A stretch of DNA of 64,000 nt from CAZPQV01 sp964588705 (GCA_964588705.1 CAZPQV010000002.1:13988-77987); one strand, 5' to 3'; numbered from the stretch's first letter, positions 8,001 to 16,643 are shown. Notes: a model not told the origin generated them from the sequence alone. Numbers and translations: made by a program.

Positions 8001-8504
8001 TTATTTATCGTACGAATTTGGATGGTTTTTCTTAATCTCATCCACCGTTCCCAAAACTTTGTCTTTTAAAGAATCTTGGTATTTCTGAAGTTTTTCAGAG
8101 ACATCCACATTTGAACTTCCAATGATTTTTGCCGCTAAAATCCCAGCATTCATTGCGCCGTTCAATGCTACTGTCGCAACGGGAATTCCCGAAGGCATCT
8201 GAAGAATCGACAGCACGGAATCCCAACCATCGATGGAATTGGAAGACAGGATCGGAACGCCAATCACCGGCAAAGTCGTACAGCTCGCCACCATTCCCGG
8301 AAGATGCGCTGCGCCGCCTGCACCTGCAATAATCACCTGTAAACCGCGGTCTTTAGCAGATTTAGCATATTCGAACATGCGTTCCGGCGTTCTGTGCGCC
8401 GATACAACCGTGAGTTCGTAAGGGATTTCAAGAGATTTTAGAAAGTCTGCTGCTTGCTGCATAACTGGCAGATCGCTTTGGCTGCCCATAATGATTCCGA
8501 CCAT
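8001..8504 (-). CDS. purE: N5-carboxyaminoimidazole ribonucleotide mutase
   Basis: 167 residues. PurE converts N5-CAIR to CAIR in de novo purine synthesis, using the product of PurK. Diagnostic segments are GIIMGSQSDLPVM, the VSAHRTPER loop with the catalytic histidine, AGAGGAAHLPGM and GIPVATVALNGAMNAGILAA. Length and motifs fit the class I (bacterial) mutase. The partner purK lies about 1.5 kb away on the same strand, separated by an opposite-strand transporter gene and a CBS protein gene, so the two are not in one operon. Confidence 0.96.
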   Translation of the reverse strand: MVGIIMGSQSDLPVMQQAADFLKSLEIPYELTVVSAHRTPERMFEYAKSAKDRGLQVIIAGAGGAAHLPGMVASCTTLPVIGVPILSSNSIDGWDSVLSILQMPSGIPVATVALNGAMNAGILAAKIIGSSNVDVSEKLQKYQDSLKDKVLGTVDEIKKNHPNSYDK

Positions 8505-8551
8505 TTGATAGGTTTTATTTAACCGGTTAAAGGTAATAAAATTCCTTGAAA

Positions 8552-8586
8552 TTTGACTTAATCAAACGTTTAATACAGTACTTTTG
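8552..8586 (+). promoter_or_regulatory. Promoter of the DMT transporter gene
   Basis: TTTG (8552-8555), a 23-base spacer and TACTTTTG (8579-8586). The -7 box ends four bases before the ATG at 8591, so the mRNA is probably leaderless or nearly so. Confidence 0.75.
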
Positions 8587-8590
8587 CATT

Positions 8591-9502
8591 ATGAATCTTT
8601 CAAAGGATTTTCGGCTCATTCTTGCACTGCTGACGGTTGCCATCGTTTGGGGAACGACATATCTTGGAATTAGAGTGGCCGTTCACACGATTCCGCCGTG
8701 GTTCGTGACGGGAATCCGTCAAAGTATTGCAGGATTTTTACTCCTGATTTTTCTTCTTTATAAAAAGGACTTGAAATGGATTGGATGGAAAAACCTGAAA
8801 ACGCAGATTATTCTATCCATCTTTATGATTATTCTGGCGAATGGAATGACTACGATTGCTGAAAAGCACATCACAAGCAGTCTTACATCGGTTCTTACTG
8901 CAACTTCACCAATTATTGTTTTTATTGGAAGTGTTTTTTTGAAACTTGAACAGTTCCGGTTGAAATCGGTCGTTGGATTATTACTTGGACTTTCAGGAAT
9001 TTTAATGATTTTCTGGAACGGACTGCAAGACCTGATGAATCCTGATTATCTTTCAGGAGTTTCAATTCTGTTCATCGGTATTTTCAGTTGGGCTTTCGGT
9101 ACTTTATACACGAAAACAATTACCGTAGATTCCGATAATATCCTGCTGAATCTGTTTTATCAGTTCAGTTTTGCCGGGATTGTTCAGATTATTTTTGCGT
9201 TTATTTTTACTAAAGACTACAATTTTGCAAACTGGACGGTTATTTCATTTGCAAACGTTGTTTATCTTGGTGTTTTCGGTTCCGTTATTACGTATTACGC
9301 TTATTTGTACGCACTAAAAAGGGTAAACCCTTCACAAATTTCCATGCTCAATTACGTCAATACAATTATAGCCGTCTTTTTGGGATGGTTGGTTTTAAGT
9401 GAAGAAATCACTCTGAAATTCATTCTGGCAACGGTTCTCATCATTCTTGGCGTTTTCACCATGAACTACAGAAAAGGCATGCTCAGAAAGAAAAGGGTCT
9501 GA
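8591..9502 (+). CDS. DMT family permease (EamA type)
   Basis: 303 residues with about ten transmembrane helices arranged as two EamA repeats (about 8-140 and 155-295). Each repeat starts with the IVWGTTYLGI / GIFSWAFGTLY type of helix. The family exports small metabolites such as amino acids or nucleosides across the inner membrane; the substrate is not predictable here. I chose ATG 8591 because the promoter -7 box lies just upstream. The 15-codon longer frame would place the promoter inside the gene. Confidence 0.9.
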   Translation: MNLSKDFRLILALLTVAIVWGTTYLGIRVAVHTIPPWFVTGIRQSIAGFLLLIFLLYKKDLKWIGWKNLKTQIILSIFMIILANGMTTIAEKHITSSLTSVLTATSPIIVFIGSVFLKLEQFRLKSVVGLLLGLSGILMIFWNGLQDLMNPDYLSGVSILFIGIFSWAFGTLYTKTITVDSDNILLNLFYQFSFAGIVQIIFAFIFTKDYNFANWTVISFANVVYLGVFGSVITYYAYLYALKRVNPSQISMLNYVNTIIAVFLGWLVLSEEITLKFILATVLIILGVFTMNYRKGMLRKKRV

Positions 9503-9513
9503 AAAAATAAAAT

Positions 9514-9942
9514 TTACCCGTGAATGTAATTCTGAAGGTGATTAATCGTTTCTTTTTGGGCATTTACTTTCTCACGGATAACATCAGTTACGGAGATCAG
9601 TCCGGCAAATCCCGAATCGTTTACTACTGGAAGATAACGGATGTTTCTGTCAGACATCAACTGCATACAGTAGTCTAAATCGTCTTCCGCTTTTACCTGC
9701 GGATGGCCCGTAGACATTACCTCTCTTACAATCGTATCCGAAGAAACACGACTTTTCAGGATGACATTTCTCGCATAATCGCGCTCCGTGAAAATTCCAT
9801 AATAGTTGTCAGCATCTTTTACCACAACCGATCCAACATTACTGTCAGCCATGAGTTTTAGGGCTTCCAATACCGTTTTATCAGGTTCAATGCTAATGGT
9901 GGGTTTCTTTTTGTTAGCAAGTGCATTGGCTACATTACTCAT
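9514..9942 (-). CDS. CBS-pair domain protein
   Basis: 142 residues consisting almost only of two CBS motifs: about 15-70 (PDKTVLEALKLMADSNVGSVVV) and about 78-135 (DLDYCMQLMSDRNIRYLPVV). CBS pairs bind adenine nucleotides and often act as energy sensors. No catalytic domain is fused, so this is a stand-alone CBS protein with an unknown partner. It converges on the DMT transporter gene. A TATTTTTG -7 box lies at 9986-9993. Confidence 0.92.
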   Translation of the reverse strand: MSNVANALANKKKPTISIEPDKTVLEALKLMADSNVGSVVVKDADNYYGIFTERDYARNVILKSRVSSDTIVREVMSTGHPQVKAEDDLDYCMQLMSDRNIRYLPVVNDSGFAGLISVTDVIREKVNAQKETINHLQNYIHG

Positions 9943-10022
9943 AGTTAATAATTTAAGTCCCTTAAAGTTAACAATATTTTGATTTCAAAAATAGAGTTAA
10001 TCTTATTTAGAACCTTTAAAAA

Positions 10023-11129
10023 CTATGCGATCACCCGAACCATACTTTTAATCATGATTAATTTCTCCATCAACGTCTCTCTCGAGTCCGCCAAAACATT
10101 GATATGGCCCATTTTTCTGCCAGGTTTTGTTGATGTTTTTCCGTAAAGGTGAACGTAGGTTTGCGGAAGCTTCAGAACATCTTCAATGCCGTCGTATTTT
10201 ACTTTTCCGGAGAATCCATCCTCACCTATCAAATTAAGCATTCCCGAAAATCCATTGGAATCGGTGTCTGCAAGGGGAAGATTTTTCAGCACACGGTACA
10301 TCTGTTCAAACTGAGAATTGGAATTTCCTTCCTGAGTTTGATGTCCCGAATTGTGAAGTCTTGGCGCCGTTTCATTTACCCAAACTTTTCCGTTTTTGTC
10401 TAAAAACAATTCAATCGCGAATAGTCCGGGCGAATCTGCTGCTTCAATGAACTGTTTTGCAATGATATCAATCTGATGCTGAACGTCTTCTGAAATATCA
10501 CTCGGACAGATATTGAAATCCAGAAGGTTAAGTTTTGGATCAGCCACCATTTCGGTAACCGGAAATGTTTTGATATCGCCACTTTCGTTTTTAGCAACGA
10601 TGATGGAAAGTTCCTTCTCAATATCCACCAAACTTTCCAGAACTGAAGGCACGTTCCAAAGATTTTTCAAATCATCTTGAGTAGTAATAACCTGAACGCC
10701 TTTTCCATCATAACCGCCGGTATTCATTTTCTGAACAAAAGGCAACGGAAAATTGGCTTCTTCTTTATGTTGAATAATCTGAAATTCCGGGCTTGGAATC
10801 TGATGTTTTTTATAGAATTCTTTCTGAAGAATCTTCTGCTGAATGGTCTGAATAATTTCCGGACTTGGAATGACCTTCACGCCACAATCCTGCAGTTCGA
10901 AAAGTGCATCCACATTCACATGTTCAATCTCGATGGAAACAACATCTTTGCCTTTTCCGAAATTAAAAACTGTGTCGTAATCGTTGAAATTTCCTTCAGT
11001 AAAATAGGATATATTAGAACACGGAGCGTCTTTCGCAGGATCCAAAGTGTACCATTCATCATCGTATTTCAGAGCATTTTGGATTAGCATCCTTCCGAGT
11101 TGTCCTCCTCCGAGAATTCCTATTTTCAT
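10023..11129 (-). CDS. purK: N5-carboxyaminoimidazole ribonucleotide synthase
   Basis: 368 residues, ATP-grasp enzyme that carboxylates AIR with ATP and bicarbonate to give N5-CAIR, the PurE substrate. The N-terminal pre-ATP-grasp domain opens with GILGGGQLGRMLIQ. The ATP-grasp core has MNTGGYDGKGV, the conserved FAIELFLDKNGKVWVNETAPRLHNSGHQT segment (split here as a landmark, about 240-270) and a small C-terminal domain. It has its own consensus promoter. Family and function are firm. Confidence 0.96.
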   Translation of the reverse strand: MKIGILGGGQLGRMLIQNALKYDDEWYTLDPAKDAPCSNISYFTEGNFNDYDTVFNFGKGKDVVSIEIEHVNVDALFELQDCGVKVIPSPEIIQTIQQKILQKEFYKKHQIPSPEFQIIQHKEEANFPLPFVQKMNTGGYDGKGVQVITTQDDLKNLWNVPSVLESLVDIEKELSIIVAKNESGDIKTFPVTEMVADPKLNLLDFNICPSDISEDVQHQIDIIAKQFIEAADSPGLFAIELFLDKNGKVWVNETAPRLHNSGHQTQEGNSNSQFEQMYRVLKNLPLADTDSNGFSGMLNLIGEDGFSGKVKYDGIEDVLKLPQTYVHLYGKTSTKPGRKMGHINVLADSRETLMEKLIMIKSMVRVIA

Positions 11130-11150
11130 TGTTTACTTTTTTAGATGGTG

Positions 11151-11182
11151 CAAAAATAGTGATTAGAGAAGGAAAGCACAAA
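11151..11182 (-). promoter_or_regulatory. Promoter of purK
   Basis: On the minus strand, TTTG (11182-11179), a 20-base spacer and TATTTTTG (11158-11151) precede the purK ATG by 21 bases. This is close to consensus. Confidence 0.75.
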
Positions 11183-11189
11183 ACCTATC

Positions 11190-11219
11190 TTCGGGCCCCC
11201 AACTTCCGACTTCCAACTT
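11190..11219. repeat. Heptad repeat between purK promoter and mvaD end
   Basis: CCAACTT / CCGACTT units in seven-base register end exactly at the mvaD stop codon. Confidence 0.6.
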
Positions 11220-12308
11220 CTAAAACCTCATCTCATCCTTCACCACACCGCCTTTTTGAGTATGTGGCAGCAATTCTTCCGAGATAAAATCTTTGATTTT
11301 TCTTATCGCATTTTGAGAAATCTCACCTTTTACATTGACGTCGGTTCCCGGGAATAACAGGTGAACATTGGCACCGGCATCCAAAGTAAAAAACAGCGGC
11401 AAACCGGTTTCTTCACGGAATTTCCAAAGCTTGTTAATGACTTCCATTGTTCCGGTTTTCATCAGAATAAAAGCAGGTTCGCTCATCATCATCATAGCGT
11501 GGAGCGTAAGTGCTTCATGTTCTACCAAGGTGATGAATTTTTCCAAATCTCCGGATTTCAGAATTTCTTTCATGGGGACAAAATTTTCCCGAGCTTCCTG
11601 AAAACGACGTTCCGCATACGGATTGGTGTTCATCAAGCCGTGGCCAACCGTAGAACTCACCGATTTCTGCCCTTCGTGAATGAGTAAAACCCAGTCATTG
11701 AAATTCTTGAAAACTGAATGCACTTCTTCATTCGGATACTGAACAGCAAACAAATCTGAACTTCTCTCCACTTCCGACGTTTCGCCCCAAACCACAAGTC
11801 CGTTGTACAGGCTTCGGCAGGCGCTGCCGCTGCCTAAACGCGCTAAGAAAGAGGCCTTTCGGATGCTGGATGCTGGATGCTGGGTGCTGGAAGAAAACTG
11901 CGAGTCTAATTCGATGAGACATTTTGCAATGGCGCCAAAGCCTGAAGCGGAACTTGCAATTCCCGAACTGTGTGGAAAAGTATTTTCGGTTTTGATGATG
12001 TATTTTCCCTGGAGAATCCACGGAAGATACTGTTCAATGCTTCTGAAATATTTCTCGATTTTTTCTGCGAATTTCACCTCTTCATTTCCGGCTAAAAATG
12101 TCTGAACAGAAAACGGTTCGTTAGCCAAGAACTCCATAGTCGTATTGGTTCTGCAATGATTCAGTGTGTAACTGATGCTTGGATTCGCCGGAATCTGATT
12201 GGCATATTTTCCCCAATATTTAATGAGGGCAATATTGCTCGGACAGCTTGCAGAAAAGGTTTTCGATGAAACCTGAAAGTTTTTATTTCCTAAAAATTGG
12301 TTTTCCAT
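11220..12308 (-). CDS. mvaD: Diphosphomevalonate decarboxylase
   Basis: 362 residues, GHMP-fold enzyme that makes isopentenyl diphosphate from mevalonate diphosphate. The signature segments are PSNIALIKYWGKY (about 24-36), the phosphate loop HSSGIASSASGFGAIA and ASFLARLGSGSACRS. It shows that this organism uses the mevalonate route to isoprenoids, as flavobacteria do. Residues about 138-148 (STQHPASSIRK) are encoded by an in-frame heptad repeat, CCAGCATC-like, placed just before the conserved KASFLARLGSGS helix where homologues have an acidic loop. Enzyme call is firm; the repeat probably sits in a tolerant surface loop. Confidence 0.95.
   Translation of the reverse strand: MENQFLGNKNFQVSSKTFSASCPSNIALIKYWGKYANQIPANPSISYTLNHCRTNTTMEFLANEPFSVQTFLAGNEEVKFAEKIEKYFRSIEQYLPWILQGKYIIKTENTFPHSSGIASSASGFGAIAKCLIELDSQFSSSTQHPASSIRKASFLARLGSGSACRSLYNGLVVWGETSEVERSSDLFAVQYPNEEVHSVFKNFNDWVLLIHEGQKSVSSTVGHGLMNTNPYAERRFQEARENFVPMKEILKSGDLEKFITLVEHEALTLHAMMMMSEPAFILMKTGTMEVINKLWKFREETGLPLFFTLDAGANVHLLFPGTDVNVKGEISQNAIRKIKDFISEELLPHTQKGGVVKDEMRF
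11866..11897. repeat. Heptad repeat inside mvaD
   Basis: Three to four units of GGATGCT/GGGTGCT in perfect seven-base register lie inside the mvaD coding sequence. The same unit, as CCAGCATCCAACATCC, recurs intergenically at 12521-12549. Confidence 0.85.
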
Positions 12309-12549
12309 ATTTTTTTTAACGCAAAGAGCGCAAAGATTTTTTTACAAATTTGAAAATGTTCTAAGGCCGCAAAGATTCATCTAAAGATGAATGGCAAAGT
12401 CCGCAAAATTTTCATTTTCTTTTAACCACAAAAGGCACAAAAGAATTGGTGATATTTATAAAGTTTATTCTTAATTGTTTTCAAAGTTTACAAAAGTTAT
12501 AAAATCTTCGATTTTTAAAACTTCCAGCATCCAACATCCATCTTCCAGC
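12309..12549. repeat. Repeat-filled gap between acyl-CoA synthetase and mvaD
   Basis: The gap carries nonad-period words GCAAAGAGC/GCAAAGATT (12314-12335) and CCACAAAAG/GCACAAAAG (12425-12443). A heptad CCAGCATCCAACATCC tract (12521-12549) follows and touches the end of the acyl-CoA synthetase gene. No gene seen. Confidence 0.65.
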
Positions 12550-14316
12550 CTAATGCTGCTGATACATTTTTTCAATCAACTCTTTATATTTTTCCAATAC
12601 AACGTTTCGTTTTACCTTTAGTGTTGGGGTAATTTCCCCGCTTCCGATTTCAAATTCCGCAGGCATCAGTGTGAATTTTTTGACCTTCTCAAATCCGGAT
12701 AATGAATTTTGAATTTCTTCCAGTTTTTGCTGATAGAACTCTTTTATTTTATCCAAATTCACAATTTCTTCCCAATTGGTAAAACTGATATTCATTTTTT
12801 TTAACTGTTCCTGAAGCGCTTCAAAATTCGGAATTATCAGTGCGGTAACATAAGGTTTTCCTTCTGCAACCACCATCGCCTGTGTGATATATTGATTATT
12901 GGAAAGCAAATTTTCAATCGGTTGCGGCGTGATGTATTTCCCGTTGGAAGTTTTCATCAGATCTTTGATTCGGTCGGTAATGGTGAGGTTTCCTTTTTCA
13001 TCAAACTTACCTGCATCACCGGTTCTGAACCAACCGTCTTCCGTGAAAACAGCTTTTGTATCCTCCTCTTTTTTGTAGTAGCCTTTCATTATTCCACTGC
13101 CTTTTGCCAGAATTTCGTCGTTTTCCCCGATTTTAATCTGAGTATCGCCCAAAGTGATTCCGGCCGAACCGTGTTCATAATGGGTAAAAGGAAAAGCGGT
13201 CAACGTCGCGGTTGTTTCCGTTAAACCGTAACCTACGGTAATGTGAATACCCATGGCGTCGAAAAATCTTGTTACTTCGGGCGAAAGAGAGGCTCCACCG
13301 CAAGGCATAAACCAAAGCTGACCACCCATCTTATTTTTAATCTTCTGAAAGACCATTTTATTGGCAACAGCATTCTTTAGATTTAATGAAAATGGAACCT
13401 GTTTTCCCATTCTTTTCAGTTCAGAAACTTCTGTCCCAACGGACATCGCCCATTTGAAAATTTTCTTTTTTGTATCGGAACCTTCGGCAACCATTTCGTT
13501 GACACCGGCATAAATTTTCTGATAAAATCTAGGCACCGCACACATCATCGTTGGTTTTACTTCGGTTAATGCAGAAGCAATGAGTTTGGTATTTTCAAGG
13601 AACGAAACTTTTGCACCGCCATATAGTGAGAGCAAAGTCCAGCTTCTTTCAAACACGTGCGACAGCGGCAAAAACGCCAAGGAATGTTCCTTTTCAAAGT
13701 CTTTAAATTTAAAAAAATCGAAGTGTGCTTCAATGCATTTATGGAAATTCCCGTGGCTAAGCATCACTCCTTTCGGAATTCCGGTGGTTCCGGAAGTATA
13801 GATTAACGTGGCTAAATCATCGTCGTTTTTATCCACAATTTCAAAATTCTCTTTTGCAGGCTTTATGAAATCTTCAAGATATTGTGTGAATTCTTTTTTT
13901 ACCCAAACTTTTTTCTTTGAAACTATGATTTTCTTCAGAAACAAATTATGCTGAATCAGTTCGAAACACGCATCATAATGCTCCTGATTTCCCACCAAAA
14001 CCAATTTAGATTCTGAGTCGTTGATGATATATTCTGCTTGCTCCTTATTGTTCGTGGAATAAATCGGAACAGTGATTGCACCCAAAGAAAGCACCGCCAA
14101 ATCGAATACAATCCATTCTGCGGAGTTATCGGAATAAATCGCCACACGGTCGTTTTCCTGAATACCGAACTCACGAAGAGCGTTGGCTGTTTTAAAAACC
14201 GTTCTGCGGAAATCTTTCCAGTTCAGCTCTTTCCATTCATCCTCTTTTTTGAAACCAATAGCGGCTTTCAGCGGATATTTTTCGGTGTTGGTATTGAGAA
14301 ATTGGGCTACATTCAT
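12550..14316 (-). CDS. Long-chain fatty acid-CoA ligase (AMP-forming)
   Basis: 588 residues. It belongs to the ANL superfamily and activates fatty acids to acyl-CoA with ATP at the cytoplasmic side. Core motifs are LIYTSGTTGIPKGVMLSHGN (A3, about 170-190), GYGLTETTAT (A5), GWFRTGDAG (A7) and ITDRIKDLMKTSNGKYI (A8). The lysine-bearing C-terminal domain is present, ending TLKVKRNVVLEKY. Similar to FadD15-type long-chain ligases of Bacteroidetes. Downstream and upstream gaps both hold heptad repeats. Substrate chain length is inferred from the family. Confidence 0.93.
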   Translation of the reverse strand: MNVAQFLNTNTEKYPLKAAIGFKKEDEWKELNWKDFRRTVFKTANALREFGIQENDRVAIYSDNSAEWIVFDLAVLSLGAITVPIYSTNNKEQAEYIINDSESKLVLVGNQEHYDACFELIQHNLFLKKIIVSKKKVWVKKEFTQYLEDFIKPAKENFEIVDKNDDDLATLIYTSGTTGIPKGVMLSHGNFHKCIEAHFDFFKFKDFEKEHSLAFLPLSHVFERSWTLLSLYGGAKVSFLENTKLIASALTEVKPTMMCAVPRFYQKIYAGVNEMVAEGSDTKKKIFKWAMSVGTEVSELKRMGKQVPFSLNLKNAVANKMVFQKIKNKMGGQLWFMPCGGASLSPEVTRFFDAMGIHITVGYGLTETTATLTAFPFTHYEHGSAGITLGDTQIKIGENDEILAKGSGIMKGYYKKEEDTKAVFTEDGWFRTGDAGKFDEKGNLTITDRIKDLMKTSNGKYITPQPIENLLSNNQYITQAMVVAEGKPYVTALIIPNFEALQEQLKKMNISFTNWEEIVNLDKIKEFYQQKLEEIQNSLSGFEKVKKFTLMPAEFEIGSGEITPTLKVKRNVVLEKYKELIEKMYQQH

Positions 14317-14324
14317 ATTTTAAA

Positions 14325-14404
14325 GTTAGAAGTCGGGAGTCCGAAGTCCGAGGATTTTGTTAAGAGTTATTGAAACTTCCGACCTCGGTTTTCGGTCTTC
14401 GATC
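14325..14404. repeat. Heptad repeats around the 3' end of the SDR gene
   Basis: AGAAGTC/GGGAGTC/CGAAGTC units (14325-14352) precede the stop codon. A related inverted copy (14374-14404) encodes the last residues of the SDR protein. The two copies could pair. Confidence 0.65.
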
Positions 14405-15397
14405 TTTTTTATAATTTTTCAGATGAAAATCAAGGCTTTTTTCTACCGGAATAAATTCATAATCCAGCGTTTCTCTGATTTTTTTATTTGAAACCAGATT
14501 GTTCGTTGTTACCGTTTCGAGGTTAAATTTATTCATCATCCGAAGCAGAGGAAACAGCCAACCAAAAAACAGATTAATAATATAACCGAATTTCAGAGCT
14601 CCTTTCGAAAGAATTTTCACAGGTTTCAGTCCTAATTTTTTTCTGATATAATTGGCAACCTCCGAATATTTTTTGTTTTCTGAAATGAGCACAAAACGCT
14701 CGTCAAAAATATTTCTGTCCATCAGCTGAATCACAATCTTTGCGACATCTCGCACATCCACATAAGCAGAAGTTCCGCTCATCGCAAACGGATATTTCTC
14801 GAAACTGCCGAACATTTCTCCACTGCTGCTGTTCCAGTTGCCGCTGCCGATAATTATTCCGGGATTTACAATCACCACATTCAGACCTTCTGCGGCGGCG
14901 CGCCAAACTTCCATTTCGGAAAAATGCTTGGAAACCGCATAATCAGAATGATTGATTTTCGGATTGAAATTTGAATTTTCATCTACCATTCCTTCTTCAT
15001 TTAGACCGTCAAAAACCGCCATTGAACTCACGAAGCAGAACTTCTTCACCGAAGAATCTTCACAGGCATAAAGCAGATTTTTAGTTCCTTGGATATTGGT
15101 GTGGTACATTTCCTTCCGTTTCGAAGGATGAAAACTGACTTTCGCAGCGCAGTGATACACTTCTGTTACATTTTCCACTGCTGATTTCAAAGAATCAATA
15201 TCGTCAAAATCGACATCAACCCACTGAATTTTTTCAAAAAAAGAATCGGGATTAGCAGTGTAAAATTGATAAGAATGCCTTACTTCTTCGAGATTGCTTG
15301 ATGTTCTTTTTGCGGCGCGCACATTTTTTCCCTGCTTCAGCAGTTCCAAAACGATGATTCTTCCAAGAATTCCTGTGGCACCGGTAACGAAAATCAT
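14360..15397 (-). CDS. NAD-dependent epimerase/dehydratase (extended SDR)
   Basis: 345 residues. The N-terminal Rossmann motif is VTGATGILGRII (TGxxGxxG) and the catalytic pair is YAVSK (about residue 155), with an upstream Ser in FVSSMAVFDG. This is the extended SDR arrangement, similar to 3-beta-hydroxysteroid dehydrogenase/dihydroflavonol reductase-like proteins. It oxidises or reduces an unknown substrate with NAD(P). The last 13 or so residues (RRPKTEVGSFNNS) are encoded by a heptad repeat and are probably not part of the original fold. It may be transcribed together with the ligase downstream. Confidence 0.88.
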   Translation of the reverse strand: MIFVTGATGILGRIIVLELLKQGKNVRAAKRTSSNLEEVRHSYQFYTANPDSFFEKIQWVDVDFDDIDSLKSAVENVTEVYHCAAKVSFHPSKRKEMYHTNIQGTKNLLYACEDSSVKKFCFVSSMAVFDGLNEEGMVDENSNFNPKINHSDYAVSKHFSEMEVWRAAAEGLNVVIVNPGIIIGSGNWNSSSGEMFGSFEKYPFAMSGTSAYVDVRDVAKIVIQLMDRNIFDERFVLISENKKYSEVANYIRKKLGLKPVKILSKGALKFGYIINLFFGWLFPLLRMMNKFNLETVTTNNLVSNKKIRETLDYEFIPVEKSLDFHLKNYKKDRRPKTEVGSFNNS

Positions 15398-15426
15398 TAA
15401 GAGTTATTTAACTCACAAATATAATG

Positions 15427-15464
15427 GAAAAACCTCACAGAACATAATTCTGCGAGGTTTTTAG
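15427..15464 (-). terminator. Terminator downstream of phytase gene
   Basis: On the minus strand AAAACCTCGCAGAA pairs with TTCTGTGAGGTTTT (one wobble) and is followed by TTCC and T-rich DNA. Confidence 0.75.
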
Positions 15465-15482
15465 GTATAGAAATTAAAGTGT

Positions 15483-16520
15483 TTAATTCTTCAGTGCTTG
15501 CTCGTTGATTCGGTGCTGCAGTTGTCTCCAGTCGTAGAAGTGAAACGTTTTTCCTTCAGACATTGCCACAAAAACTCCGTTTGGAAACTGTGGACCAAGG
15601 TTCATATTCACCACATCGGAACCATCGCTTGATTTGGTTGAAACTGGAACTTCAGCGATTTTCAAATGCAGGTTTGTATCGCCTTTTTCACCTTCTCTTT
15701 TATAAACATTAAAGGTATTGGCCTGCTGATTGGAGATCAGAATATATCCCGTTCCATCGCCGGTTTTATATATTGAAATTCCTTCCATATCATCTTTGAA
15801 ATCATTCTGCCCAAAAAATGCCAGTCTTTCATTTCCTTTGGAAGGATCGGCGTAGTACTTATGGATTCCCGACTGTTCGTCAGAGTAATAAATATATCCC
15901 ATTTCGTTATCCACAGCAATAGCTTCAATTTCTTTTTTACCGCTGAATTCGCCGAATTTTCTCACGAGTTCTCCGGTTACTTTTCCGTTCTTTTCCACCA
16001 AATTATACTGCCAAAGATATGTTCCGCTTGGACCAAATTTTCTGCCAACAATCGTGTGAATTTCACCTGTTGCCTTATTGGTATAAAGCGAAATACCCAT
16101 TGGTGCTTTTTCTGTTTCTCCTTCAAAAACATCAACGTTACCAATTTCTTTCATTGAAGGAAGTTCGTAAATACGGATCTTATTTGTTTCTCTTTCCGTA
16201 GTTACGGCAATATCTACTTTACGATTCTGAAAATTCAGTCCGTAAGCGATATCTACGTTGTTCGGACGCTTTAATCCTAATACTTTATTCACAATTTTTC
16301 CATTCAAATCATACACAAATAATCCTCCATCGGAATCTTTATCAGTTCCCACAATTAAGGATTTTGAAGGATTTGTCGGATGTATCCAAATGGCAGGATC
16401 ATCGGTATCGTGATTGGTCTTTTCGGTAACAACAACTGGTTTAAGTTTCTTTCCGAGATTGACGGAAGCACACTGTACCGTAAGAATTGAAACCAGTGCT
16501 AATGATAGTATTTTTTTCAT
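15483..16520 (-). CDS. Beta-propeller phytase, lipoprotein or secreted
   Basis: 345 residues. A signal peptide ends at a Cys (ILTVQCAS), so it is either a lipoprotein or simply exported; Gln before Cys is atypical for a lipobox. The mature part begins with the beta-propeller phytase signature DTDDPAIWIHPTNPSKS followed by GTDKDSDGGLFVYDL. These contain the acidic residues that bind calcium in this family. Later blades have IEAIAVDNEMGYIYYSDEQ and DMEGISIYK. The enzyme removes phosphate from phytate (inositol hexakisphosphate). It lies directly behind a TonB-dependent receptor gene, from which it is separated by two hairpins. Confident family call. Confidence 0.93.
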   Translation of the reverse strand: MKKILSLALVSILTVQCASVNLGKKLKPVVVTEKTNHDTDDPAIWIHPTNPSKSLIVGTDKDSDGGLFVYDLNGKIVNKVLGLKRPNNVDIAYGLNFQNRKVDIAVTTERETNKIRIYELPSMKEIGNVDVFEGETEKAPMGISLYTNKATGEIHTIVGRKFGPSGTYLWQYNLVEKNGKVTGELVRKFGEFSGKKEIEAIAVDNEMGYIYYSDEQSGIHKYYADPSKGNERLAFFGQNDFKDDMEGISIYKTGDGTGYILISNQQANTFNVYKREGEKGDTNLHLKIAEVPVSTKSSDGSDVVNMNLGPQFPNGVFVAMSEGKTFHFYDWRQLQHRINEQALKN

Positions 16521-16534
16521 TAATATAATTTTTT

Positions 16535-16563
16535 AAAAAGAGAAGCAGATTGCTCTGCTTCTC
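16535..16563 (-). terminator. Terminator/attenuator between TonB receptor and phytase genes
   Basis: A perfect 10-base stem, GAGAAGCAGA / TCTGCTTCTC, with a four-base loop and a TTTTT tail on the minus strand. It lies 15 bases before the phytase start. Confidence 0.8.
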
Positions 16564-16603
16564 CGTGAAAATGAAATTCTAGGGTTTATGTAAGTATCTT
16601 AAA

Positions 16604-16627
16604 TCTGCTTCACCCCAAATAAGCAGA
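16604..16627 (-). promoter_or_regulatory. Upstream hairpin sharing arms with the phytase attenuator
   Basis: TCTGCTT and AAGCAGA form a 7-base stem around a 10-base loop. The same two heptamers form the core of the downstream hairpin, so the arms could pair in alternative ways. Confidence 0.6.
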
Positions 16628-16643
16628 AGTGTGATATGAACTT

